In this document: piece by piece, positions 23,041-35,354 of the stretch
Position numbering within the stretch: position 1 is the first letter of the stretch
Layout of the letters: each line of letters starts with the position of its first letter
NCBI GenBank assembly: GCA_035578175.1
Contig: JAQMRL010000003.1
Coordinates: forward strand, 85,752,969 to 85,816,968
Source: Catonia carolina
Lineage: Eukaryota > Arthropoda > Insecta > Hemiptera > Achilidae
Direction: 5' to 3'
Length of the DNA: 64,000 nucleotides
Translations under genes and position numbers: made by a program
The notes under the pieces: model-generated
Seen by the model: only the letters and a program-made list of their open reading frames with translations
Told to the model about the DNA's origin: nothing
The model's database searches: none

Positions 23041-24053
23041 CTTTAAGTTATATTTTTCATGCGATAAATGTATAGATAGAATAAGGTGCACAATATGTAC
23101 ACGTTTGCACTTGAATAGTATTTCCCGCTTTAAGGCTGGAATTTCGAAAATACATATTTTCTACAAAGGTTGTAAGGTTTTCAAATATATATTTCCAGAC
23201 TTATTTTTAGTGACAACAATTGCATTTAATGGGAATAATCGTCTCAAAATTGTATCCTCAGTTTCTTTTATTACGGGCTAATTGGACACTTTAATAATTT
23301 ATTCCAGTCTTAGATATGTTCAAGTACTCTGCACTTTGGAGAAGAAAAAAGAAATAATGGATAATATAAAGTAATTAAATATTTATTTTTTATTATACTA
23401 ATGCAAAAGTGACTCGATGAACATCTAGTACAAATGCAAATAGTTTCTCACCATACATTTGTACATAAATATATTCTCGCTGTACGTGCTACGCATGACA
23501 ACATTCATGCATATGCAATAATGTATATCTCTACACTAGCTTGTGAATAGAGATACGCAAAGATAAATTGGTAATCACACGTATGGAGAAACATTGATCA
23601 TGTAACTTAACCTCATATAATCTAACCATCTATAGGGTAGGCCTCACTACTTGCTAGTTTAGGGAAAACGGCTGTTTTAGGCGTGCTAAATGCAAATTTA
23701 TATGCAACTAGGCATGTATATTACATGTTAGTTTACGCATATTATAAATTAGTTAAAGTGACGATGCTGGTAGTTGAAACACAGTGACGTAGGTACAGAA
23801 CAGCTATCCTTTATATACTCTAGCATTGATGGTAGAGGTAGTAATAGAGAAACGGGGTGAAAAAGAGGTAGAAGGGGACATATGAACCAATGTTACTAAT
23901 AACACGCCAATTAAACAATTCATCACTGCGTTATTAAACATCCCCTTCTCAATATCATACATGATTTGAGGTGCTTACCAACCCCCACCCGTACTTCAAA
24001 TATTTTTAAAATAGACAAATCGATTTCACCGGGGATACACGAATTAAAATAGT
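23041..24053. other. Unassigned sequence
   Basis: AT-rich, with scattered ATGCAAAT-like and ATGCATAT motifs between 23420 and 23700. No gene or repeat family recognised. Confidence 0.45.
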
Positions 24054-24407
24054 TTTTCCTAAACCCACCGGGTTGGTCTAGAGGTAAAGTCGTCGCCATA
24101 ATCAGCTGTTTAACAGCTGATTTTCGGAGACGAAGGTTCCTGGTTCAAATCCTAGTAAAGGTAGTTACTTTTATACGGATTTGAATATTAGACAGTGGTT
24201 ACCGGTGTACTTTGATGGTTGGGGTTTAATTAACCATACTCTCTCAGGAATGGTCGGCCTGGGTCTGTATAAGACTACACCTCATTTACACGTCATACAC
24301 ATCATCCTCATCCCATTGGGTCATGGGGTTGCTTATTGTTCTGAATTGAACAGATTGCAACGTACACAAATTAGGAATAAAAAAAGAAAAAAAAAGCTTT
24401 TCCTAAA
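24054..24407 (+). mobile_element. S3 tRNA-like SINE, copy 1, full length, 10-bp TSD
   Basis: Element 24064-24397 (334 bp) between TTTTCCTAAA repeats (24054-24063 and 24398-24407). The head is CCGGGTTGGTCTAGAGGTAA (A-box-like) and CTGGTTCAAATCCTAG (B-box-like), separated by a hairpin (AATCAGCTG-TTTAA-CAGCTGATT). The body continues to an A-rich tail. Two more copies occur at 8811-9105 and 38870-39118. Confidence 0.92.
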
Positions 24408-25340
24408 ATTTACTTTATCAGCATGTACAAATAAATTTTGAAAAGTAATCTACAACTTCTAATTATCACCAACTTTCTCCCGAATACTAACTGAACTTAC
24501 ATTTTATTGTGATTTAAAGAGATACTGACACCTGAATCATTGCTATATCTTTGCGTATACTAAACAACTTTGAATACATACTGCGTCATCCGAAAACCAC
24601 CAACTCCAGCATATCATTTTGTTTGCGAATATTTAGATTTTTGATGCGTTTTCAGAGAACATCGCACATTCATGCGTAAGTTAGCGGTATACATAGGCCC
24701 TACAATTAAAAACAGACTAGGCCTAACAACTCTAATTGTTAGTTACTGACTCCTAAAAAACATGTTTTTAGCGATTGGTCTGAGTGTCTGTGTGGGTGTG
24801 AACAAAACATCTCAAGAACTATAAAATGGAATAAATTATCTTATCTTGGAATTAATTTGCATAGAGTTAAGTTTTTCCAAATAATTATTACATTAAAATG
24901 TATTTTACAAAATATTGATGACTGTAATAAAAAATAATAAGTTTTAAAAAACATAGCCATATAAAATATCTTTTTTTTCAATTCTCCAAAATTTTAGAAA
25001 CTATTTTTTGTTAAGTGCGTTTTCTTAGAGTTTTCTTAGAGACGAAGTGCCCTATGCAAATGTATAATAAATTGGTAAGTGTAGTTATTAAGCTGCATTT
25101 AGATCAATTTAACATAGAAGATAAGAATAGCAATAGCAAATATTTATATTTAAAAGTAAAAGTAGCATTTAAGTTATGTCTTAAAATTAAAATTATTGTT
25201 ATTGTTAGAAAATAAGAGTTCCCATTGTTTTTTTTATAATTTTTCTTATAATAATGTATCCTTAGGTAGTTTAAGATTCAGTAAAATTGTTCGTTAGTCC
25301 AAGACTAGTTACAGTAATATAAATAAATAAATAAAGTCAG
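24408..25340. other. Unassigned sequence with a CAE fragment
   Basis: About 24748-24825 matches the CAE end beside the microsatellite (AACATGTTTTTAGCGATTGG). The rest is AT-rich with no supported gene. Confidence 0.5.
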
Positions 25341-25770
25341 GTACCACTAGGGAAAGTATTAGCAGAACCCTAAGCAGGAAAACAAGAAAAGAAAGTAAAT
25401 TACATTTTTACTTGGTGATGGCTGCCCCAGTCCTACTTTATGGAAGTGAGTCGTGGATAAGTACAAAACCACAAGAGTACAGGCAGCAGAGTTACGATTT
25501 CTGCGGACCAACTAAGAAATGAGGATAAAAGAACATAACTAGATGTATACAAACTGAATGGTAAGATTGCAGAATCGATGGAGAGAGCACATAAAGAGAG
25601 TCCCTGAGGAAAGGATCCCCCTCAACGTTTTGAAATACATTTCAGAGAGGAAAAGAGATGTTAAAAGGCCACGCAAATGATGGCAATGATTCAATAGTTT
25701 TATCTCTGTGTGGATCGGAAAAGGCGTGAGCCTAATCTTTGATTGTGAAAAACAGAAGAATTATGTAGAA
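25341..25770 (+). pseudogene. Decayed LINE reverse transcriptase C-terminus
   Basis: The plus strand contains MAAPVLLYGSESWISTKPQE, the LYGSE(T/S)W block that follows the catalytic domain in RTE-like LINE proteins, then broken frames with the usual C-terminal R/K-rich repeats (REHIKRVPEE-like, DVKRPRK-like). Several stops and frameshifts are present; the catalytic domain is absent. The 3' end is not sharply defined. Confidence 0.7.
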
Positions 25771-26759
25771 AAGTAGGCTATATTAAATACAGATTTTCAT
25801 GTAAAAATAAATGTTGAATATGAGGGCTTTTGCGGCGGAAACGATAGACTGATTCGCTATACCGTCGCGCCAGGACTGATATGATTTAATTTTGTTTTTA
25901 TGAACTTAATGTTGAAATTAATTAATTTTTATGAATACTTACTTATGTGTTAAATTGTGTAATTTTAATGTATTGAAATTTAAATTTTAATGTCTTGTAG
26001 CAACTCTATTTGTATGGATATATACTCGAAGACAAATTATTGTATAAATAAAATAAATTGTAAAGAAAAATACATACTTTTTTATTTCGAAATGGTACTT
26101 ACTTTAAAAACACACCTCATACTTTGGAGCGAGAAATTAAAAAGTACTTCATGTAACTACACTGGGGAAAATGTAGTGTATTAATTTGTTTTTGTTAAAA
26201 AAATACAATCATTAAAATATGGTTAGCACTTTAATAAAAAACTACAGTTTAATTATTTTGTAACACTAAAATTACAATGGGTTGTAAAAAAAGGAAGTGA
26301 TGAGTTAATGATACAAGATTACATTGCATTAGAGCACTGAATGTGAAGCAAAGAAAAAGAAGACCAATTAAATAGACTCCCTCTAGTGTACGTTGGAGAG
26401 TTCAGATTGAACGCCAGTTTTTAACTTTTTTTTTACTTTACATTAAACTTTGCACCGTTAAAAAGTAATCTTAAAATACACTTTCTTAATTTCCACATTA
26501 ACAAAAAGCGAAGTGTGAGAAAGAAAAACAGTGTTAGTAGGCTGGTAAAAGGAGGAGTGAATTTTGATTCAAAATTAGGAAATGAAGAAAGTTTGGAGAA
26601 GATTTTTGTAAGATTTTTTTAGTAGTTAAACGCCTGACAGTCCAATTAACTTAAGTTACAGTATTTGAAATTAATTTGAAAATATTAATATTTTCAACAC
26701 TTAATGAAATTCGCTTGTAATAAGTTTCTAACATAAATGATTGATATAATTCCTAAAAC
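25771..26759. other. Unassigned sequence
   Basis: It may include LINE 3' untranslated sequence at its left edge (to about 25880). Otherwise AT-rich with no supported feature. Confidence 0.45.
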
Positions 26760-27745
26760 TCGGGTGTGAAACACTCACACGACTTTATCTTGGCAATATA
26801 AATAATGAACAGTAAAACCTAAGTTTAATCATGAATAAGCAATGTAAAATGAAGAACATAACCTAATTTTAATCATGAGTGAATGACGCAAAATAAAATT
26901 AAACCTCTGTTCGACTTAAAATTACAAAAAAAATCAGCAATTTGCTTCTAAACTAGGCTCTGTAGAGGAAAATGCTTAAAATAAAAATTTTAAATAGGTT
27001 TTTCCTATAACTTTGATTATAAACTAAACACTTTTCTCGTAAAATGACTGCAATCGAAAAAAATCCAAATTTTTATAAATTTCCATGAAAAAACAGAAAA
27101 TCACTATTCAGTAGGCCTATATTGTCGCTAAACTAAGCGTTGTACAAAAAATGTTTGAATTAAAAGTTGTAGGTTTTTAAATGATCTACAACTTTGATTA
27201 GTTCTACATGAAACTGTATACACACACTTTTGCTCTAAAATTCGTATTAAGGCCGCAATCTTAAAATAACCATTTTTTTCTCCGAGAGCAGAGCCTCCCC
27301 AAGAATTTCAGTAGATGGTGCTTACCCCTATCTTGTAGAGCATAAAAATTGTAGTAAATAAGGCGATTTTTTAAAATATCTTAGGAGCCGTTTTTGAGAA
27401 AATCGCAAAAGAATAAAAAATTCCACGAATAAGCTACTTATTCCGGTTGACCAATTTTGATTAAAATGTTTGTGACGTGTCCTTTCATGGTTCTTAACTT
27501 AAGTTTCAAGTTTCAACTTCGAACAACTTTGAAAAAATATCTCAAGAACGGAACACCGTTCTTGAAATATTTTGTTCACACACACACACACAAACACTTA
27601 CACACCAATCGGTGAAAACATATTTTCTGAGTTCAGGGAGCCTGAAAAGTATATACCCGGTAAAAACTCGATTTTGAAAAATCGACATGAAACAATTCTT
27701 TCCTTCCGTACATATTCATATAGGGTGAGAGAAAGTAAAAATTTG
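26760..27745 (+). mobile_element. CAE copy F, complete
   Basis: From GGGTGTGAAACACTCACACG to CATATTCATATAGGGTGAGA followed by GAAAGTAAAA. Both internal repeats and a short CA tract (27576-27594) are present. The subterminal inverted repeat is diverged on the right. Confidence 0.9.
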
Positions 27746-29033
27746 CCTCCAACTTTAATTCTTTAGATTCTAGCCGGAAATCACAACTGAAACTATCCGT
27801 CAATGGACAATAATTGTGCATATCAAAAATTTATGTTTTGGACAAAAATTATGATGTTTTACCTAAATTATCTAAATTTCTGAAAATTAAACTTAGGCCT
27901 ATACTTAAAATTTTTTAAAAATGTAGATTATAATACATTATAATGTTACTAATTATTTATTTAGTAATATTATTTTGTGTCTAAATCAAGCCTTAATGGC
28001 ATTATAATTATAACAAATGATATCGATTATACGAATCGTGTTCTTTTTTTAACGGACTTGAGACTTTTTGTAGGCATAATAGCTTTCAGTGGGTGCAATG
28101 GCAGAATGGAAGAAAATGAACTGTTTTAAAGGTCATTAGAAAGGGTGAAAAGAAGAAGAATTCAAAGAGGAAACGAGCAACTAAAATGTAGAGCCAGAAG
28201 GTGGTTTTATGAGGAGCTGTGTGACTTAGGGGGTGGTTGTGGAGAGGTTAGGTTATGCAAGGGTCATTAACTACATGAGAGTTTTACAGTGAAGAAGTAA
28301 TGCACGTACTGTACTATAATTTACAGTGTATGCAGTAGTTAGTAATGATTTCTAAAGTTACTATATTAAATCGAGTACAGTAGCTACATAGTTTTAACTA
28401 TACATCCTAATAAAGTAAAATGTAAAAGGGTAAGAAACTCTAATGACTTTTGGACAATAATATTGTGCAACGTCTAATCGATGGATTGCACATTGCATTA
28501 AGTACAGTAAAACATTACATTGAAACATTAATTATACCTTTTTTTATTGTTTAGCTGTTCCTTGCTATACTACAGTAAGAAATACAGTAACCGCGAAAAC
28601 ATTTTAACCTTCAAACAAAAAAAGTTATTATCAGAATGATATTACTTCAAAATCAAAAAGTTATTTACTCCGATCTGCTATTGTTTAAAACATTGGCTCG
28701 TACTTTCAAAAATAGTTGAAGAGTTGGAAAACCGAGAAAAACTTGTATACTAAGTATCCCCGACAGTAAAGGCCAAGCCAATTGCTGTGAGCGCTGAGCT
28801 ACGCATGCGTATACTTGACTTGTACCCTGCATACCCCTCTGACCAACAGTTAGATGTACAGTCAAAGTGTTGTTGAAAATTAATAACACCCATTGTATTT
28901 AGTAGGCATGCTGTTCCATTGTTGATTACATACACTACATTATTGCAGTACATACAAGACTATACTTATGCAGACGCACGTTTTGCCCAGCGCTCTCCTT
29001 ACAAAAATCAGGCTATAAGAAAAATGTAAAATA
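27746..29033. other. Unassigned sequence
   Basis: No repeat family or gene recognised. Two overlapping minus frames at 28665-28953 have no motif. An ACGCATGCGTATAC palindrome-like site lies at about 28800. Confidence 0.45.
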
Positions 29034-30078
29034 TACAGTAAAATCTCTCTATTGCGGAACTCTCTATAGCGGAAATCTCTCTTTAGCGGCATTATTTGCC
29101 GACCTCGACCCTTTCGTATACTACGATAACGTATTTAACTCTCGTTATAGCGGCACAAAAATCTCTCTATAGCGGCAAAACAATATCTTCAGGATATGGA
29201 TTTAGACGCCTATGTAGGGGCAGACAATGACTTAGCCACTTCAGCAGATGTTGGCAATGATGCAATAATCGAAAATGTCTTAGCCCAAAACAACGAGCAA
29301 GAAAGTGAATGACGATGAAATGGAAACAGAAATGTTGTCCCTTCAAGTAAACAAGCACTAGACGCTATTCTTGTTGTTTCAACGTACTGTCATTGCCAAT
29401 ATGTAAATGAAAATTTACAAGTTTTAAACATTGAAAATGAGATTGAAGACATGTTTTATGAATTGAAAACGAAACAAAATTTACAACTTATTTTACGAAA
29501 TGAAATGTACTTCACAGTCATTGTTTCCTTAATAACAAAAAAATATATACTGTACTGTGTGTTTTTTTGTGTTTGTGTAGCCTATGTTTTAGGAGATTTT
29601 AATTTTATGTATCTTATGTTTATTACTGTTCAGTAAAAACCGAGTTTCAGTGCTAATTAATTTTAGGCTATCTATTATGGTATGTACTGTATAAATGATT
29701 ATTGAAAAAAGTTCAATACGAAAAGTGAAATTCTATTGTTAAACATTAGTAAGACAACATCTAATAAAACCAGTTTGTATCCAAATTTCTTGTTAAGTTA
29801 ATAACCTACACTTTATGTAGGTAATTAATTTAAATATCTCACTGTATTGAAGTAATCTACTGTATTAAACATTCGTCGTAAAATTATCTATTCAGTAGTT
29901 TTTCAAAAACTTATTCCATGCACCATTTACATACGTATATAAGTTATTTTGTACAGAAAAATTAGTACTCCAACTTCCCTCCCACCGTTAATTACTCGCT
30001 CTCTCTATAACGGAACTCTCTTTATAGCGGCGGTATCTCATGGTCCCTTCAATTCCGCTATAGAGAGATTTTACTGTA
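29034..30078 (+). mobile_element. Pogo/Tigger-like DNA transposon, internally deleted
   Basis: A 1041-bp element (29036-30076) between TA dinucleotides. Ends are inverted repeats: CAGTAAAATCTCTCTATTGC on the left and the complement of TATAGAGAGATTTTACTG on the right. Subterminal CTCTCTATAGCGG motifs are repeated several times at both ends. The TIR type and TA target match pogo/Tigger elements of the Tc1/mariner superfamily. Most of the transposase is deleted. Confidence 0.88.
29196..29510 (+). pseudogene. Remnant of pogo/Tigger transposase C-terminus
   Basis: Two short frames survive: one starts MDLDAYVGADNDLATSADVG and runs about 39 codons; the other reads PSSKQALDAILVVSTY and then VLNIENEIEDM. 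An ALDAL..LRRY block followed by a short acidic heptad-like stretch is typical of the extreme C-terminus of Tigger-like proteins. DNA-binding and DDE domains are missing. The link to pogo rests mainly on the ends of the element. Confidence 0.55.
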
Positions 30079-30369
30079 CATATACACACAAAAAAAAACA
30101 AATTACGTACCGTAGAGCGGACGCCCAATAAGCTTGCCGGTTTAGCTGTGCGAACAGTTCGGATTCAGTCGGTAGATTTTGTGTCTTAGTACCAAACTGC
30201 CTACTAAATCACAGGCGCTGAACGATGTAAATTATCATTTATTAATGACGTTAAAAACATTCAATTGTATGCAACAATTAACGACTACCACATACAACAT
30301 ATTACAGACTAATGTTTTCAGGTCAGCTGATATTTAACGTTGCGAGAGCGACATGATTCTGATCACAGC

Positions 30370-31318
30370 TATAGGGTGATTCAAAAAGAGCGCCGGTTTT
30401 TAAACGGCTGGTAAAATTTTGTTTATCGGTTGGCAACATTGTTTGACCTCATTTCTATTTCGGAGAACATTCCGATTGACGATTCAGTTGTAGTTTCTCT
30501 TGTTCGCAGTGTAATACTCTCTCAGTCTCTGTCTAACCATGGAGAAGTTTACTATTGCGCAACGAGTGTTAATCGTCAAAACATTTTACCAGAGTGGAGA
30601 GAGTTATGCGGCTACTGTCAGGCGACTTCGCGGTACTCTAGGGCGTATGAAGCACTGAATGAATCAACAGTTCGCAGGCTCATGAAAAAGTTTTTTGAGA
30701 CGGGTTCAACAGTCGACCTTAAAAGTTCTGGACGTCGTCGTTCTGGCCGAACTGAGCAGAACGTTGCGTTGGTTCGTGACAGTGTGGCTGTTAGCCCAGC
30801 AAAATCAATACGTCGCCGTTCTCAACAATTGGGTTTAAGATGTTCTTCTGTACGGAGAATTCTTCGGTACGATTTCCAATATCACCCGTATAAAATTCAG
30901 TTGACGCAACATTTGAAAGTGGCAGACCACCAGAAGAGACGACAGTTTGTTGACTGGGTATTGAGAAAACGGCAGGATGATGACACCTTCGCAAACAAAA
31001 TCATTTTCAGTGATGAGGCGCACTTTCACTTAAACGGATTTGTTAATGAACAGAACTGCCGTATGTGGGGTTTAGAAAACCCCACATACGGAAACTTGTC
31101 CCACATAGTCGAAACTTGTCGTGCAGTAATATCCAATTTCATGGACAGAGTTGATGCGTGCCAGCGCAGTAGAGGAGGACACATGCATGACATCATTTTT
31201 CATACATAAAATCGGAAGGTAAGATGAACTTGTTGATGTATTTATTTTCAGTTTTTCAATAAAATAAATCTCTTAATTTGATATATCAAAACCGGCGCTC
31301 TTTTTGAATCACCCTATA
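30370..31318 (+). mobile_element. T1: Tc1/mariner element (probable DD41D), internally deleted
   Basis: 945-bp element (30372-31316) between TA dinucleotides. The TIRs are TAGGGTGATTCAAAAAGAGC plus GCCGGTTTT and its complement. A second copy is at 49769-50722. The interior lacks the region for the second and third catalytic aspartates, and the deletion junction carries a palindrome (31059-31091). Confidence 0.9.
30539..31209 (+). pseudogene. T1 transposase, frameshifted and internally deleted
   Basis: The family start is ATG at 30539 (MEKFTIAQRVLIVKTFYQSG), which begins the first helix-turn-helix. Compared with copy T2 one A is missing at about 30645 (CGTATGAAG versus CGTAATGAAG), shifting the frame. 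After that come a second helix-turn-helix (SIRRRSQQLGLRCSSVRRIL), HPYKIQLTQHLK, and the first catalytic aspartate in IIFSDEAHFHLNG. The protein then jumps from MWGLENP to the C-terminal ETCRAVISNF and SRGGHMHDIIFH, losing the rest of the DDD domain. It cannot be catalytic. Confidence 0.88.
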
Positions 31319-31427
31319 GTTCAGCACTGACCCCCCACCACTCGCTGAGACAACCTTGCGCACCATTACCAAAATAAAACTTCTGCGCACTTTAGAAAAC
31401 CGGCAAGCTTATGTGGCGTCCGCTCTA

Positions 31428-32580
31428 TAGTTGATCTACTGTAAGAGTACTCCGCACGAGGCAAGCGCGTAGAGGTTGTAAACGAAAGTTTTACACTAGT
31501 TGGGGCGTATTTACCTCTCTGCCTGACAAAATTATCTTACACTAAGTTCCATCATAAAAAAATCTAAATCTAGCCAAAAATAAACATGTCATTATTAAAC
31601 GTTTTCAATTATATCACTCAAATTACTTGTAATTATTGTACTTTCATAAAGCGACTCCGTAATTAGTTTTTTAACTATTACATTTAACTCAGCAATTTTT
31701 TTCTTACTAAGGGAATTATAGACATTTAGAACAATTTTTTCAAATTTCTGCTGGTTTACCGCTTTTGTTTCAAAAACTTGACACATTCACTATCATACAT
31801 CATAACAAAATACAGCTTACAAAACTTTTCAACTTCAGTGAACTAAAAAAATCAAAACGAACCGATACAATACCAAAAGACTGGCGAAACTAAAAATGAG
31901 TTGATAAGAGATAATGAGTTGATAAAGATATGAGTTAGAACATTCGTTCTAACTCGTTACGTCTATCGGAAACGAAAATAACAATTTTTTCTGAAAACCC
32001 TGTACTCCTTTACCCTTTGAGTTACAGGCTGAATTTTAGCTGAAATTAATAAGAAAATATGCAGGAACACTCCTTTAAAACACCATATTTTTCCTCTTAA
32101 AATTGATCGTGCTACATATTCTGAAACATGAACTAAGTGAAAAATACGCTGAAAAACGGGCATATTTTTTTTCTGAATCACTTCAAAATTCCTAATACAC
32201 TTCCTTGTTTCGTAATTTATACGAATAAAATAACAAAAAACCAAGCTTTATAACGAGCCGTACCAGAAATTTGTTCTGTTTCTTACTTGATGAGGTACGC
32301 GGTTCCAAATACAGGCTTCATCTTTCATTTTACGTACAATAGGCGTGGTTATTTGACACACCTCCGTTGTCATGGCAACATGCTCGCGCTGGTAGAGTAG
32401 CGGTGGCCACCCATCTAACTCTTCACTTGGGCATTTATTACTTATATAAAAACCATTACAAGAGCTATTTAAAACATTAGAAAGCGCTTAAGCAGGTGCA
32501 ATAATTTTATGTGCTTTTTAACACGATACTTCTTCATTTATTGAAAACAAAAAATAATTATAACAGAAATTATACCTATT
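31428..32580. other. Unassigned sequence with an X-box-like site
   Basis: No gene is supported; a 93-codon minus frame at 31963-32244 has no motif. GTTGTCATGGCAAC at 32366-32379 is a near-palindromic match to the RFX X-box consensus. Confidence 0.4.
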
Positions 32581-33304
32581 TACGAGGGTAAGTAAATTAT
32601 TATCCGCAATTTAGTCATATTATTGTTTATGTTGGCAGTACTGTCGTTTTGCGTTGATGACGCATGCTTTGTTAATTTTTGGTTATATGTATGCAAGTTT
32701 CAAGCTGCTAGGTTAGTTTCGTTATCGCTTTCGTGCTTTTAATCATGGCTGCTCCGCTTTTTATTTGCACCAAAGAAGAACAACGTTCAGTGATCCGTTT
32801 TTTGTGGTCGGAAGGTGTATCAGGGGCCGAAACTCATAGAAGACTTTCGGTACAGTACGGGAACAGTGTTTTGCCACAACGGAATGTCTACGAATGGATT
32901 AAAAAATTCAAAAATGGCCGCACAAGTGTTACGCACGATGAAGGAGCCGGACGACCGTTTACCGCCGTAAATGAAGAAAATATTGAGCGTTCACGTGAAA
33001 TGATTCTCTTAGACAGACGAGTAACTATTGACGAAGTGGCACATCGTCTGCAAATTAGCCACGGTTCTGCTTACGAAATCATTCACAACACACTTGGGTT
33101 TCATAAAGTTTGTGCAAGATGGGTCCCAAAACAACTGACGCTGTTGCATAAACAAACGAGCTTGGATATCTGCAAAAAAACATTTGGATCGCTATGGTAA
33201 CGAACGGGACAACTTCTTCAAATTATAACTACAATTATACAAAATTATAACTTCTTATAAAATTTTATAACTACATTGCGGATAATAATTGACTTACCCT
33301 CGTA
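32581..33304 (+). mobile_element. Mariner M3, internally deleted
   Basis: 720-bp element (32583-33302) flanked by TA. TIRs are CGAGGGTAAGTAAATTATTA plus TCCGCAAT and its complement ATTGCGGATAATAATTGACT plus TACCCTCG. It keeps the 5' untranslated region and the DNA-binding half of the gene. The catalytic half is deleted. Confidence 0.92.
32745..33200 (+). CDS. Mariner M3 truncated transposase, DNA-binding domain only
   Basis: The 151-codon open frame starts MAAPLFICTKEEQRSVIRFL. It contains the first helix-turn-helix (VIRFLWSEGVSGAETHRRL), the linker with VYEWIKKFKNGRTSV, the second helix-turn-helix (VTIDEVAHRLQISHGSAYEI) and the WVPKQL motif, which in mariner transposases joins the two domains and takes part in dimerisation. 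Family proteins are about 345 aa with three catalytic aspartates; all three are absent here. An extra A in the A7 run at about 33173 shifts the last codons; the original frame (CKKHLDRYGNERDNFF) ends in the deletion soon after. The ORF has no other lesion. Such a protein could bind element ends, but expression and function are unknown. Confidence 0.85.
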   Translation: MAAPLFICTKEEQRSVIRFLWSEGVSGAETHRRLSVQYGNSVLPQRNVYEWIKKFKNGRTSVTHDEGAGRPFTAVNEENIERSREMILLDRRVTIDEVAHRLQISHGSAYEIIHNTLGFHKVCARWVPKQLTLLHKQTSLDICKKTFGSLW

Positions 33305-34469
33305 TTTTGTTGGAGAAATAAATTTTGATACTATCCAGAAAATAGATGAAGAGGCTCTTCACCTACTTCACCTGAATAGCCGCCGACGGTTTAAAACAGT
33401 TTTTTTTTTTCAAAAACGTTTTTAACAATTCCAATGAAACTAGAAATCGTAACCGCGCTACGTGCAAGCTTATAACAGCCTCAAAAATCACCAACTAAAA
33501 CTCCACCCGGTCGCCGAAGCGGCATCTCACAGCTAACTTCCTTAGTGCAGGTTTAAAAATTATCATTTATGTGAAAAACATTTACATAATTTATTTAAAA
33601 CAATTAAATAAATTAAATAAAACATACAATTTAAATTAAATTTATAGTTTTAATATCTGTTTTAAGTAAAATAAACAAAAGCTTGAACAAAGTTAACCAT
33701 TCTGTGAAGGCCGTGTCGGTAGGTCACGAAAACGAGATGGCTTCCTGGTGCAAGTCACGGATCTCACTGTTGACTCCATGTGGTTCATTGCTAAGTACTA
33801 ACATTATTATTTTTATTTTTTTAATGTCATAACATATACGTGTTTAAATGATAAATTAATTGTGAATTTTTTAGAATTTCACATTTGATTGTTGGTAAAA
33901 TAAATATCTGGTGGGATGACCCGTATCAGAAGGGCGTACAATAAAATGGCCTCTTGGTTGCCAGTCCACATTCTAATATCGAATTTGTTTGATCAGACTT
34001 TAAAATTATTATTTATTATTTATTTTATTGAAAATGACACATATACGGGTTTAAATTAAATTTTTAATATCTGTTTTAGATAAACTAAATAAGAGCTTGG
34101 ACAAGGCTGACCACTCGCGTAAGAACTACGTGCGACAACAATATATCTCCCGTTGTCCGGGAAATAAATAAAATGATAGTCACTCATTCAGGTTTGTTTA
34201 ATCTTCAAACTGGTGTGATAGTACCGCCCACTAGTCTTTTAAACAAAGATATATTTGATGGGATGGTATCATCCATTTTGTTTAGGTATCAATAATAGGT
34301 CGTACAAGATGGCCTCCCGGTCTCCTCTTTTAAATCCAATCACCGACTTGTTAAATGTTTTCAAAATTATTGTTTTTTGTGCAAATTAAAATACATACGT
34401 GTTAGAAATAAAATTCAATTAGACTAACATTTTTAATAGCCTATCTTCTTCTTAAAAACAAAAATGGTT

Positions 34470-34511
34470 GAAGTCATCTTCGTGGCCCGAGTTCGATTCC
34501 CGGCCGGGGTC
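34470..34511 (+). repeat. tRNA-like B-box fragment
   Basis: GAGTTCGATTCCCGGCCGGG has the B box and acceptor-like end of a tRNA-derived SINE head; no A box precedes it. It is probably a SINE remnant and not a tRNA gene. Confidence 0.55.
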
Positions 34512-35316
34512 TTAAATTTAATAATTTCTAACCCATCGTTTCTTAGCTCAAAGTGTTTGCTAATGACCAAGATGTTGATGAGACTTCAATAAACTAGAAA
34601 AAGTAGTTGAATGAGGTTTTCGATTTGCAAGCTTCAACATTATCCGTGACGAGAGTTAGTGACATAGAAATAACCTCTCGGTTCTTACCCGGGATGTCGC
34701 TACTAAATTGGTTTGATATAATATCTTCATTCATTTTTTATAAAAAAATTTTTAAGACATGTTTTTCTGTATAGGCCTATACTCCCACTAAATTGTAAAA
34801 AACTTCGTTTTTAAGTAACAAAAAAATCTGATGGAATAGCACCATTCGATTTACCCTGTTTCGGTAGGGCTTGAAAACAAGATAGCCTACCGGTGGCCTG
34901 TCCAGAATCTCTATTTCGTTGTTTTCACGCTTCAAAATGACAAAAATGCTTTCTTAAATTAAATTTTTAATAAAATTTATTCATTTTTAATGTATTTTAA
35001 GTAAACTAAATAAATTCATGAACAATAGGCTGAACACTCTCAGTACATCTGAGTCAGTATGTCGCGACAGCACCTGCCTCCCAATGTTAGTCCGGGATGT
35101 CTCTACTGATATCGTTAGATTAATCCTCAACTCAATTGTTTTAATAAAAAATATCTTAAAATCCGTGTTTAAATCACAGCACTTTTACGATAAATTGCAA
35201 AAAGTTAAATGAGGGTTTTTAAAAAAAACTGGTATAAACTATTCAACATAGCTCACCTGTACCGTTAGTCGTAATATCCTTAATGAATTTCTCTAATCAT
35301 AAAACTTTATTATTTT

Positions 35317-35323
35317 CATAAAT

Positions 35324-35354
<31 letters not shown>

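Larger units (their letters stand above)
30113..31427. mobile_element. Small inverted-repeat element (MITE-like) split by transposon T1
   Basis: The ends are GAGCGGACGCCCAATAAGCT plus TGCCGGTTT on the left (from 30115) and the complement of AAACCGGCAAGCTTATGTGG plus CGTCCGCTC on the right (to 31425), flanked by TA (30113-30114, 31426-31427). Without the T1 insertion (30372-31316) the element is about 366 bp and noncoding. The TA target suggests a Tc1/mariner-type parent. Confidence 0.85.

Noticed and set aside
24064..24160. tRNA gene
   Set aside because: The box-like motifs belong to S3, a 334-bp element with a 10-bp TSD and two further copies.
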